From Elysia marginata (lineage: Eukaryota > Mollusca > Gastropoda > Plakobranchidae), in assembly GCA_019649035.1 (NCBI GenBank), contig BMAT01010317.1:214678-250494 (forward strand): a stretch of 35,817 nucleotides of DNA. Direction: 5' to 3'. Below the pieces are notes generated by a model that saw only the letters and a list, made by a program, of their open reading frames with translations, did no database searches and was not told the origin of the DNA. Shown one piece after another: positions 1-11,026 of the stretch; position 1 is the stretch's first letter; every line of letters begins with the position of its first letter. Both the position numbers and the translations under genes were made by a program.

Positions 1-137
1 ATGCCGTGTGCCTAGAAAAACAAGGACCCTGCTCCTTGTTCCCCTACTACCTTTTACCACTTAATTATCGAATGTAAAAGCAGAAACTGAACTTTAATAA
101 CTTACACCCATATTTCTTTCTTTTTTTTTTCCTTCAG

Positions 138-445
138 ATTGCCTCCAATTCATGGTTCTCATTTTATATGCAATTGCACAAAAAAGGTACTTTGAAAAGT
201 CAAACAAATTTTAATTTTTACATCTACTGGACTGCTTAAAGTGGAAGGATTTAAAAACAATAATTTTACTATGGATCGTCTGCGGAAGATTTCTCAAGAG
301 TCTGTTGAAACTGCAGTGAGTGTCATCCTTCGTGTCCCTGCGTTGTTTCTTATTGAGATCTGGTGGCGCACAAATCCACACAAGGTCATATCTCAACTGC
401 ATTCAGACGACGTGGAGATACTTGTCACCGTTGCTTACTATATGA
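138..445 (+). other. RNF145: RNF145-like first coding exon with 5' UTR
   Basis: A pyrimidine tract ending in CCTTCAG (131-137) looks like a 3' splice site, so a 5'-UTR intron probably ends at 137 and this exon starts at 138. The coding part, 271-445, gives 58 codons plus one base and includes VILRVPALFLIEIWW, the counterpart of the ALRVPSIMLLDVLYR region of vertebrate RNF145. It ends ...ATGA|gtaagt with donor GT at 446-447. An in-frame GTG at 241 could extend the reading frame but is not needed. Positions 1-137 are probably intron or upstream DNA; nothing else is recognisable there. Confidence 0.75.
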
Positions 446-3400
446 GTAAGTGGGGGGAAAATGTAGACATGTTCTACTCTTTTGACTGTAGTAATAACTT
501 TTTAAACTTTAAGTACATAGGTGCTTTTTATGATTTTTTTTTAAACATGTCCAGCAGTTTAGTTTTTAGTCTCACAACTTGTTTACTTGCAGTTTTTAAA
601 CATTAGAAAATTTTGAATATAATTATAATACAAATTGCCTATAGTTGGGAAAGTTGCATATTTAATTTATGCAGCTTCGTATCTTATTTTTTTTATCCTG
701 ATTTTGAGGTATGTACTTATTCTCTTATTATGATATACAATATTTAAAAATATTTTCTACACAATAAGGGTCATAATCATGATAATGATAGTCAAGCCTC
801 TAATGTTATATTTTTTGTTTTGTTTTGTTTCAAATAGCCCACAAAAATTGTTACTGTTTAAGGATTGATAATAAAGAAAAAAATCTATCATCTTAGGTAT
901 TTCACTTTCAGTGTTTGAAATATGTCCCATTGACCTTTATGACATTTTTTATCAGTCTAAACAAACATAATTGAGGTTTTCAAAATTTAAGAAAATTCAT
1001 ATTTTCTGCAAAAAGGCCTTATTTGATGAGTTTAACGAGACAAAAACAGGCCTGAACATGGATACAGTGAGAGGAATTGAGCAAATTCTAGAGAAATAAT
1101 ATTTAAACTTTATTTAAATTTTCTGTGAACACAACGGCGAAGCCAACATCAGCCTGTAGGCTCATTGTGGGCAAGGTTCTTGCGAGCCTTTGTTTGTCTA
1201 GTTCACAAGCCAGTGTGCATTGTATTAGGGGAAGGGAGAGGGGGGATGATTGCTGTATTGTCATTGATCTGTCCAGTGCAGTAAGATGAGCCAATGTAGG
1301 CCTATGTACAGCAAAATGATACTTTTACCAGTATCTTTTTCTAAGCTTATACCATTTGTAAAATGATGCAGATGATAGTTGTGGATGAAAAATAGAGAAA
1401 AAGGCGAGGAGGGTCGTTACATACATAGATAAGAGTGCCATGAAAGCAGAGTTGTGTTTCTTTTTCACTTTTATGAGAATTCCCCTTTACATTACAAGAA
1501 CATGCCTACAGCAGGATTTTTCTTTTGAAACCAAAAGTCCTGGTATACATGTTCTACTATATACAGTATACTCATTGAAGTTTGACTTTTCACAATTTTT
1601 TCAAATGTGGATTTCAGGCAAGTTCTACTTGCATTCTTAAGAAAGCTTATATGTAATTTCTATTGCAATTTTCTTTTCAGTTCTAATCATGGCTGTGGCA
1701 ATTGCAACACTTCCTCTGAGACACCTGGTGACTTTTTATGTCTACCTGGTTTGTGCTGGTCTGATGGGTGTAGCTGGTCTGATATCTAGAGCCTATGTTG
1801 CTGGAGAGAAGATGGAGTACGACACAGAGTTAGATGCTGCTGCTGAGGGTGGAACAGAATGGACAGCTGAGCGAGGCATCTCAGACTTGTTGGAGGATCG
1901 ACGCCAAATTGAGCGCTTGTTTTTCCATGTCCTGGCTCAGGTGTTTATTGCTGCGGTGGTGGCATATCTTATGGAGATAAAGAACTGGGTAAAGTTTACA
2001 CTTCTGGCCTTTGCTCTTCCGGTGGTTGCAAGATTGGTTGGCTTTCCTGTGGCAGAGCTGCATCTCATTCATAACTTTTCCACAGTTTACACTATTCTGC
2101 TTATTGTCTTTTGCATCTTCAACAACTTAGGCAGCATTATTGATATCTGTAAGGAAGGAATCAGTATGGCTGTCATCACAGTTCAAACATTTGGCCTCAT
2201 TCCTGTAGCTCTAACCTTTTGGAAAACCATGGCGCTTCCAGCCCAGCTCCTTCTCTTCTGGGGCATTATGTTTGCGCTGCAGATTTATTTCTATGTCTAT
2301 GGGGAGAGCATAGGTCTGTGGCATGAAGGCTGGCCTGTGGTGTTGCTTGCCAGCATGGGAGAGTGTTGTGCTACTCCTGTGAGTCTTCTAGCATTGTGTG
2401 TTGCTATAACCTATACATCTTGTGCTATTCTATGCTTAACTAAGCTTTATCTTCAAGGTCTAGATGCATATGACAATGACAGAATGCGGGGCTGGACTGA
2501 GGGTTTTACCATGTTACTTATTGCAGTGCAAACTGATTTGTTAGACCTTAGGCCCTTGCAGCGTGCTTTCTTGATGAGTATCTTGCTGTTTATTGTTGCC
2601 ACTTCTCTCATTCAATCCATATACGAAATTGCAGATCCTGTGCTACTTGCGCTGAGTGCATCCCACAACCGCAGTATTTTGAAGCATCTGAAAGCTGTGT
2701 CACTGTGTATAGTCCTCTGCTTCCTCCCTCTTTACATGACTTACTTTATCTGTCAGTATTTTGACATGGATTTCTGGCTCATGGTCATTGTTTCCAGTTG
2801 CCTGCTTACCTCTGTCCAAGTCATTGGCTCACTTGTAGTCTATACCCTCTTCATGTATGATTTCTTGCGGTCAGAACCTTGGGAAAATCTGGATGACATT
2901 ATCTACTTTGCAAGAGCAGTGACCAGAGTTATGGAGTTCATCGTTGCTGTTTTTGTAGTCTGTTTTGGTTTAAAGGAGTCAGTTGTGGGAGAGTGGAGCT
3001 GGATCAATTCAATTATCTTGGTGGTGCACTGTTACTTCAATGTTTGGCAGCGGCTTCAGAGTGGCTGGAAAAGTTTCCTCCTACGCTGGGAGGCGGCTAA
3101 GAAGGTTGAGTCCCTACCCCAGGCTTCAGCAGATCTCCTGGCACAGCATGATGATGTGTGTGCCATCTGTTACAGTGAGATGCAGACAGCTTGTGTTACG
3201 CCTTGCGGCCACCTGTTTCATAGCATCTGCCTACGCAAATGGCTGTACGTGAAAGAAACATGTCCCATGTGCCACAGGGACTTGGCAGTCTCATCAGATG
3301 CTGATAATACTGAGCAACAAGACAGAGAGCAAGGAGAGAACCAGTTGTTAGACAATGCTGAAGGGAATATTATCAGAGAGGATGACGAGATAGACAGGTC

Positions 3401-3509
3401 CCTGCTGGTGACCTCTGATAATTCCAGCAGTTCAAGCGGCTCAACAGAAATGGATGATGATCCTGACATAGACTATGATGAGGCTGAGCTTGCAGAGGCA
3501 GACCAATAA
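271..3509 (+). CDS. RNF145: RNF145-like multi-pass RING-H2 E3 ubiquitin ligase (two coding exons)
   Basis: Coding exons 271-445 and 1681-3509 join across a GT-AG intron to give 667 residues, close to the length of vertebrate RNF145. The family (RNF145 and RNF139/TRC8) consists of endoplasmic-reticulum E3 ligases with a TRC8-type, sterol-sensing-like membrane domain, linked in mammals to Insig, HMG-CoA reductase and lipid control. Seen here: an N-terminal segment matching the RNF145 start, many hydrophobic helices over about residues 60-510, family-typical stretches such as FALQIYFYVYG, GECCATPVSLLAL and IYEIADPVLLALSAS, and a C-terminal RING at about residues 552-589. The RING ligands are C-x2-C-x11-C-x1-H-x2-H-x2-C-x10-C-x2-C, i.e. 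all eight zinc ligands of a C3H2C3 RING-H2. The tail is Ser-rich, then Asp/Glu-rich. The ATG at 271 has A at -3 and G at +4. Family assignment is strong; RNF145 rather than RNF139 is likely from overall similarity, and a mollusc gene may be co-orthologous to both. Confidence 0.93.
446..1680 (+). other. Intron of the RNF145-like gene
   Basis: The donor is gtaagt and the acceptor is a pyrimidine-rich stretch ending TTTTCAG at 1680. Joining base 445 to bases 1681-1682 makes an Ile codon and restores the family sequence ahead of the ATG at 1689, so that ATG is an internal Met (residue 62), not the start. No second gene or clear repeat was seen inside the intron; short reading frames in it look random. 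Confidence 0.88.
1681..3509 (+). CDS. RNF145: RNF145-like main coding exon
   Basis: One exon carries residues 59-667: nearly the whole membrane domain, the RING (3159-3272) and the acidic tail, with TAA at 3507-3509. The first luminal/membrane stretch reads TLPLRHLVTFYVYL, aligning with the vertebrate segment that holds the Insig-binding YLYF motif, but here the motif is YVYL (residues 78-81). The RING contains CGHLFHSICLRKWL and KETCPMC, both very close to vertebrate RNF145. There are no frame breaks. Confidence 0.93.
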
Positions 3510-3893
3510 CCCTCTTGTGCATTAAAAAAGTCAGCATGACACACTGTCAGGCAGTTTTGCAACCAAGAAAAAGTAACTTCCTTTTAAAAAAAAAGTCTTA
3601 AGTTGAAGCCACGTTTTGATTTCCAAACATGCTGGTTAGGTCTCTAATTATTGGCCCAGACCTTAGTAATTGAATATTGATACTTTACTCATAAGAAACG
3701 TTTTCTAACAATTTTTAATTTTTTATGTATAATCTGGTCAATTGCCCTTTCCACTTTCAAAAAGACTGAAATAGTGAAAATACTACACTTTGCCATTGGT
3801 ATGAAAACAAGTGGCTTTAGTTTTAGGCTTCTTTCTGTTTAGGCCTATAAATTTTTTGAGTTTATTTTTTTCTGTGAGTCATGCACCAATAAA
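3510..3893 (+). terminator. RNF145-like 3' UTR with poly(A) signal
   Basis: The first strong AATAAA after the stop is at 3888-3893, followed by a T/G-rich stretch (GATTGTTTTTATGTGTT) as expected of a cleavage region. Further AATAAA words at 4364-4369 and 4411-4416 could give longer 3' UTRs. Which one is used cannot be told from sequence. Confidence 0.55.
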
Positions 3894-6800
3894 GATGATT
3901 GTTTTTATGTGTTAGCTCAAAGCTGCAAATTTGTTTCTTGTGCTGATAGGGTTGAACCAACTTAATACACAGTCAAACAAAAGGCATAGATAACTAATGC
4001 TATGGGCAGTAAGGTTTGGAAAACCGAGTATTACATGCTGTAGCAATTTCATCAGATTTAGAACATAGGTACAGGGCCAGCATCGAGAATCTCACTGACT
4101 TAGTTGCTTAGCTGGCTTTTGGAACCTCTGTAAGAATAATTACAATCGTTGCAGTAAAAAAAGAAATCTTGATTCATGTGCCTGTATCAGGTTTACTTCT
4201 CAAATCCATGCTCTGCTGAAGAAACATTGACAAGAATGCTGAACTTGTTGATTGTAACTTATAGTTTTAACATGCTTAATTCAAGTGACTTGCAATTGCA
4301 TGCCCTGGTTCTGATCTGAAAATGATGATATTTTCTGAGATTCTCAATTGCAAGCGTTGTGTAAATAAATCGTTATTTTTTTTCTTTGGATTATGATCTC
4401 AAATACATTTAATAAAAAAGAACAGATCATGCATACCAAGGTAAAGTTTATTTTATTCAAAAGTACCTTGCCAGACTTATTTGGACATTCAGTGATAAAT
4501 AATGTACTAACTAAAGTAATGTACTTCTAGTCATCGTTTAGATGAACCAAAGTGTACAAAAATAGTTATTGCTTTTTATCACTGAGATTACTTATGTTAA
4601 ATCTGTAGATGAAGATAGTGAACCATTTAGATTCTAAGGGTTCCTATTTTTTGTAAACATATGCGTCTTGTCATTCTCAAGAAGTTTTTTTTATCCTTTT
4701 ATAAACCTCTTTTTAATTGGCCCTACACAGTGAATTACAGCTTGGCTTAATTTCTTAAACTACTGTTTACATTCCTTTTGTTACCTGATCGTAATTACAT
4801 GTCTCACTATTTACACAAAAAAAATTAAAAAAACAACATCAAAATGTGTTTTAAGTTAACTTTTGTAAATGCAGCCTGCCAATTTTTCTATTATTGAGCC
4901 ATTAGAAACAATCGTTCTTTTAGCAAAAATATTTCATTTAGTGGTATGCTTTCAAAATAAGTCCAACAATTTTGCACCAGCATTTTTGGTAAGTTGTCAT
5001 TTTTTTCATAAATTCCTCTATATTATTTATGCAGTGTGAATCATGCTCTCATAACAGCCTCAATTGTTGGAAGAAAAGACGCCGTCGATGGATTTTATTC
5101 TTACTCTTATGTTTTAACTGAAGCTCAAACAGCTACCACAACATTAACAACAACGGTGTCTGGCATTTTTTCAAAATTTTAAATGATTTGTTTTTAGATT
5201 GTGGAGTAGTTGTATGTGTGCTTGTGCGTGTGTATCAGAAAGAGGGAGAAAGAGGCAAACAGAGAGGATTTGAACTAATCTTATGCTCAATCAATATGCA
5301 AACAAAAGATAGTAAATCATGACTTTTTTCACAAAATAGATACTCATCATTATAAAAAAAATCAACTTTTCTGGCTTTTTGTTTTTGCAAGGAAAAAAGC
5401 AATTTGACAACACAAAAATGTGGAACTTAAAAAAATCATAAAATATAAGTTCAGATGAGATACATTTATATTATTTTTTGGGCTCACTTTATTCTTTATT
5501 CATGTGGCGGCAATTTTTTGTTAAAAAAAAAAAGATACGAGCCATTAGAGACCATTTAATTAACAGTGGATGTTTAAAACTTTGATCGATTTTAGTCATA
5601 TATTTGATAAACGAAACAAGAACGACAGCTGTGTCTGTCATTTTTTAAAATTTTTAAATGCTTTGTTTATTTATTGGGAAGATGTTTGAGTGAGAGAGAG
5701 AGAATCATAAAGTCTCTTTTTCAAACTGACTATTGAAGCAACAAAATTTTGCATGCTACACAGCCCTGATCAACTGCTGGGACAATTTTTTCATGAATTT
5801 CATGTAATTCCTGATTTTTTTCAGTAATTACATGTAATTGAAATCTCTGACTGAAATAGGGGCTACATATTTTCACTGAAATATATTCAGTGATTACTCT
5901 AGGTACAGTTTCTTACTGTAGTGTAACATAGACACATATAATGGCAATATATTTTAATTTCAATCGCTAATTTTGCAACGACAATGAGATGAAATGTATT
6001 TACATATATATATACGTTTTATATCCATTTTTTGCCAATTGCTCTTATTCATACTCAAAATTCACTCCTTCAGGCTACTCTCTTAAAAATTGCTCTTAGC
6101 TTCTTGCTCTTATTGCGCTCATAAATACATATTTCAAGAAAGTTTCTTTCGCAGCTATTTAGCACCCTGGTGATATGAGAAGTCAGAAACTCTTGATTTT
6201 TCAAGGTAAATGATATTTTGTACAAGACTCTCAGGTACATGTAATACAAATTTAAGATCATTAACTTTTTGCTTTTCAGCTATTTTCTCTTTTTTGATTT
6301 GTGAGAACATTTTTCTTGTTTCAAACTTTAAACTAGTCACCGCCGTTCCAATTTCTCATTTTTAATTGTTTCAAGTTTTCATGTGTGTTTATTGTTTTCT
6401 AGTTTACAGGTTCAGGTGCACATTCTTTAACATTATTTGTAAAATTCATTTTTTTTTAATTCAAATTCACTGGTTAAGGTCCACACTGTCAATAAAAGCA
6501 ATTGGTTCATACTGAAGCTTTTGATCATAAAAAGTTTATATGTCACTCTTACTCCTTTTCATTTAGAGTACATTTAAAGTTGTTTTGGGTAAGTCATCAA
6601 GTTTTTCCATTTTTTCTCAACTGTTATCCATTTGCTTTGCTTCATTGTTCTGTTTTGTTTTGATTTTTTTTCAAATCATAGGTTAGAAAAAGAAAAATGG
6701 AAAATATTAAAACTTTTAAGTGCATCAGCTCTACCACTTATTTAGTAGCAATTTGCATGAGCAACTGTTTGCAGCAGTTATATAATTTTATTATTTTGTC

Positions 6801-9800
6801 TCTGTTTCTTTTAAACATTTTATTTTCTTAAATCCGGGGATCGTAATTATCAATGATACTTGTCCTCTAAAAATTTCTGGGTTTTTTTTTCTGTGTTTCT
6901 TTCAAGTCATGGTTACTCCTAAAAGTGAAAGTTTAATGTCCTCTTGCCACATTTTGCCATTTGCCATGCACAATTATAGTATACTAAAGCAGCTGGTAAT
7001 CGCTTTTTACAATCAGTAATAACAGTGTAAGCCTGATTGCAAATAGAGCGCCGCGGACCATTGGCAGACTGGCACTAGACAACTGGCGCCAGTCTTTAAT
7101 TGCATTGCATTTTGTCTTTTAACTTGTGGTAACTCAACGGCTCTTTGCACATGTGTGAGAAAAAGGTGAGGGCATATAGCATAGAAGGAAGGGACACTTG
7201 TCAAGCAGTCTGGCAGATTGAATTTTTCCAACCTTGTTGAATTATTGTCTGGCAAGAAAGTTGCCAGGTCGAGCCTTGGGTCAACGCACATGCAGGATGA
7301 GACTAATATTAGGTTGCTTTAATCAAAAAGGAGCATGAACTGGAGTTTGGCAGATGATTAGCACTGCTATTGTAAGATTTTAGCCTTAGTTTGACCCTAA
7401 TCCACTTTTGTCAACATTTTCACACATTGATGTAACTTCAAAATAGCTGATTTTTCATTCGATATATACATTGGCAAAATAAAATCCATAAAATTTAATA
7501 AACTTCTTCTTGCGCTCTATGAAATATCAACGCTTATCACCATGACCAGCACTATCCATGTGAATAAATGGTAAAATGTCAGTAGGTCTAGCATGTATGG
7601 CCACTCATCTGTGCTCAATGCCAGAGGTTGATAGGCAATACATACATCAATAACAGGAAATAGTTATAGAAGTTTCTTTGTTTTATATGTATTGCAACCA
7701 GTCCAAATGAGTCTTAAGTCGAAATTGGAAGGTAGTTAGATATTGGTATCAAAGAAAAGCTTATTTTCTTTTCTTTCAAATACAATAAACAGAAAAGCTC
7801 TGTCATCTGTATGAAGTTATAGCTATTTGAAGTTGGCAGGGTTAGGACTTGAGAAATTTCAGAAAGGGAAAAAAACAGTATTTAAAGTTTAGACGACTAT
7901 AAAAATATTGAGGCCTTAGTAACCATACCAGGTAAAATTAAACTCCTAAAAAAGAAATTTGAACATTAATTACTTAGGTTTGAAACCTGTTGAGAAATGG
8001 TTTTAGACCTAATATCTAAAAGAAAAAAAAATTTGACTTCTTAACACCCACTAAACTTTAAAAGCCTATATCTCTAAAATAAGCCTTTTGACTTACAACT
8101 CATTTGGACAGAATGCGAGACATATTAATCTGCCCTTGTTTCACTCTCTAGGGCTTTCTGCTTTATTTTTCAACATTTTTGATTGCTTGACATAATTATG
8201 ACTTTGAGAGGCATGTTGATACAGCTGAATTTAACTGTACTGCAAGTCTATTGAACATACAATGATTAATTTCATGCATTTTCTTTGTTTCTTCATATGA
8301 GCAATGACACGTTTTCTTAAATACAACAAATTTCATTGTTGTAAAAAGTGCTTATGATTGTTTATCATTTCTTCTGAGGCTAAAGAGGAATTTTTTTTAC
8401 GGCTGTTACACCCACATCATGTCTATTTTTCTCAATGTTAATGCTGCAAACATAAAATTTTATGTGCTGGATGTAAAAAATTTAATTTTAATTTTTTAAT
8501 AAAAATGTGCTGGGACTGGGGACAGGTGCAATATAAAATCATGTCATCTGTGATTTGTCATTGTTTATTAAGTTTGACTTTGTTGTGAACCAGATGCTGT
8601 TTTGCTGTCTTCCATTTAAATTCATTGATATACTCGTATTTTTAAAAGAGAAGTAATAAACTGATTGAATTTGCATTCTCTGACTAAATGTACAAGTATT
8701 TGTAATATTTCAGTGAAACCTGAACAGTTTTTTTGAATGAGTTAAGGAGCACAAGTCTTGTGTTTTTATTTGTTCTTTGATATGCTTCTTGAATGCAAGT
8801 CAAATCACATCTCTGCAAACTTATGCTAATTTGAAATTTTGACCATCATCTAATACTGGTGGAATGGACCTTGGATCCAACTAAATTTGCGTGAAATTAG
8901 TAAGTTTGATGGTTGAAAGCAAAGTCTCTTTAGAGTAACCCAAAACGAATGAAAGTAGAAAATTAAAACACTACATTGTATTTATCTGCCTTGAAACCTT
9001 ATTTAAAACTAAAAAGAATAGAACACACAGTGCTACAAGTTTTTGCGACGCTAGCCGGATTTTCCTTGGTTATTCTAATATATCTCTCTCTAATACTGTG
9101 ATAGCTGTTCCGGAAAAAAAGGCTAAAAAGACCTACCATTATTTTCAGTTTCACTTCTAATTCATTGAAAACGAGTTAAGTCTAAAATTAGTTTTTTTTT
9201 CCAAACAAGACATTTGTGAAGGTTAAAGAAGAGAACAAAAATCGGATACTGATTTTAGTTCGCAAGGGTTCCTGAGTACACAGTTGTTGAATACGAGATC
9301 CACTGTACATAGTAGAGCAGCATTATGTTGGAGTTAATATTTTACATTAAGGCTTTTTTTTATTTTCTTAAAAATGCCTTTTGTTTTGAAGATTGATATT
9401 TTAAGCAGATTAAAGATTATTCGTATCTAACATTTCAGTGAAGTGATTTAGATTTGGATTATTTCATCACTTGATACACTAGGACTTCTACAAAGTTTTA
9501 TAAAAATTTTCTAAAATGGTTAGAGAAACTTGACTCTTATAACCGGTGCTATGCTATTTGCCCTACCTTCTGTTTTATATACCTGCTTTAATAAAGGAGT
9601 TAACTGAATTTGTAGCTTTTGTGAAAGTTTACTTGGTCCAAAAAAGTATAGATCTAGCCTTGTTCTATGGAGAATTTGAGAAACTGAGAAAAGTACTAAT
9701 GGTGACATGAGGTCATTTGTAATAATGATGTGTTAAGTTAAGTCATGCTTCTTCTTCAAGTTACGTGTAAACAGAGTTTACAAATCTTATAAAGTAAGGT

Positions 9801-10847
9801 GCCCTACATGTAGTATTTTGTTGTCAACATTTTTGTCCTGTCTATCTGCTTCATAATCATATCAAAGGTAGCTATGAGACGAATTTTCCGTTAAGATTTT
9901 AGTAAACAAAGATTGAGATTTTGTCTTTATTTGAATAACATTCTGATGAGAGTATTGAAAACAAAACTTTGGCCATCATTTTCACAGGATTCAAATTCAA
10001 ATACAACTACTGTGATCACATTTCATCAGGCTCAAATATACATGTATGTAATTCGTGAAAGAGCATAAAGTCTTAAGCTTTAAAAGAGTTCAAACGCTAA
10101 TGGTACATACTGAAGGAGCTGTTCTAATTCTTTTGGCTTCAGTTGAAAAACTTTTGTTGTTTTGCTATTTCTGATAGGCCTATGTATTTGTTGACTTTTC
10201 TAGTTTGTGTTTAGATGTGTGCTGTATCCAATGAAGGGAGAAAGAGAAAAATACTGTTCTTATTGATGTACCACACTTGATTTGTAAACAGCAGTGTTAT
10301 ATTCAACATGCTATCGATGTGAATGAAAGTAGATGCAGTGTATGATTGTATTAAGTACCAGCATCATTGCAAAAGTAGACATGTTGATAGATTATTTCTT
10401 TTGTCTCTGCTGTTTCAAAGTTACCATTGTGAGTGATGTTTTCCAAATCTTCTATAATACGTATGTTTGAGTTACATATGTTTGAGTTGTAACTATTTTA
10501 TAAGACTTGTCATTAGAAGCCCGCAGCTGTTTTGCAATAATTACAATCGGAGTATTGTAGTGTTGAAATACTTTATTTATTAATTTATTACATCATACAT
10601 GCATTTATAGATGTTAGAGATGGTTTTTGTGCTTGCTCATTTCTTTCTTTGGCTTTGGAAAGAATTGTTTAACTGGGTCAATTACTCAACACTGATACAT
10701 GTACAATAGATGCATTTATGCTTTGCCCAAATGATAAAATGTGTATGAATAAATAAGTATGTTGCTTAGCCAAACTATTGTTCAAATTCTAAATGGTCTG
10801 TACGTACATGTTGATAAAAATGTTTGAAGGTTTTAATTTTTTAAAAA
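3894..10847. other. Gene-poor AT-rich intergenic DNA
   Basis: No convincing gene on either strand. The first part may be an extended RNF145 3' UTR, given AATAAA at 4364 and 4411. The sequence is mostly T- and A-rich with scattered homopolymers. Small items only: a similar 38-base stretch at 5156-5193 and 5631-5668, a GA-rich patch near 5690-5702, and a GC-richer hairpin near 7066-7095. Reading frames of 60-92 codons here show no recognisable domain and no splice context. Confidence 0.6.
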
Positions 10848-10849
10848 TA

Positions 10850-11024
10850 CAGTGGAATCCTGATAAAATCAACATCTCAGGGCCGAAAAAATGTGCTGAC
10901 TTTAAACAAGAGTTGACTTTAACCATTGCCAAGATACAAAGAAATACAAAATGGGACTGCGAAACAGAGTGGACTTTAAGCAATAGTTTCCCTCAAACGT
11001 GTTGACTTCAAGTGGATTCCACTG
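10850..11024. mobile_element. MITE copy 1, TA-flanked, pogo/Tigger-like ends
   Basis: The 175-base element has terminal inverted repeats CAGTGGAATCC...GGATTCCACTG. The first 11 bases are perfect and the similarity extends to about 26 bases, with AA.TCAACA shared inside both ends. It is flanked by the dinucleotide TA at 10848-10849 and 11025-11026, the target duplication used by the Tc1/mariner superfamily. It has no transposase, so it is a non-autonomous miniature element. CAGTGGAA-type ends suggest the pogo/Tigger branch (inference). Copies 2 and 3 are at 13457 and 15606. Confidence 0.82.
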
Positions 11025-11026
11025 TA

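Noticed and set aside
7013..7291. 92-codon - strand frame
   Set aside because: No recognisable domain, homologue or splice context; length is within chance for a GC-richer patch.
9280..9312. GAGATCCACTGTA, a possible MITE right end
   Set aside because: No partner left end within a few hundred bases; too short to separate from chance.
10793..11005. 70-codon + strand frame
   Set aside because: Lies almost wholly inside MITE copy 1, which has no coding capacity.
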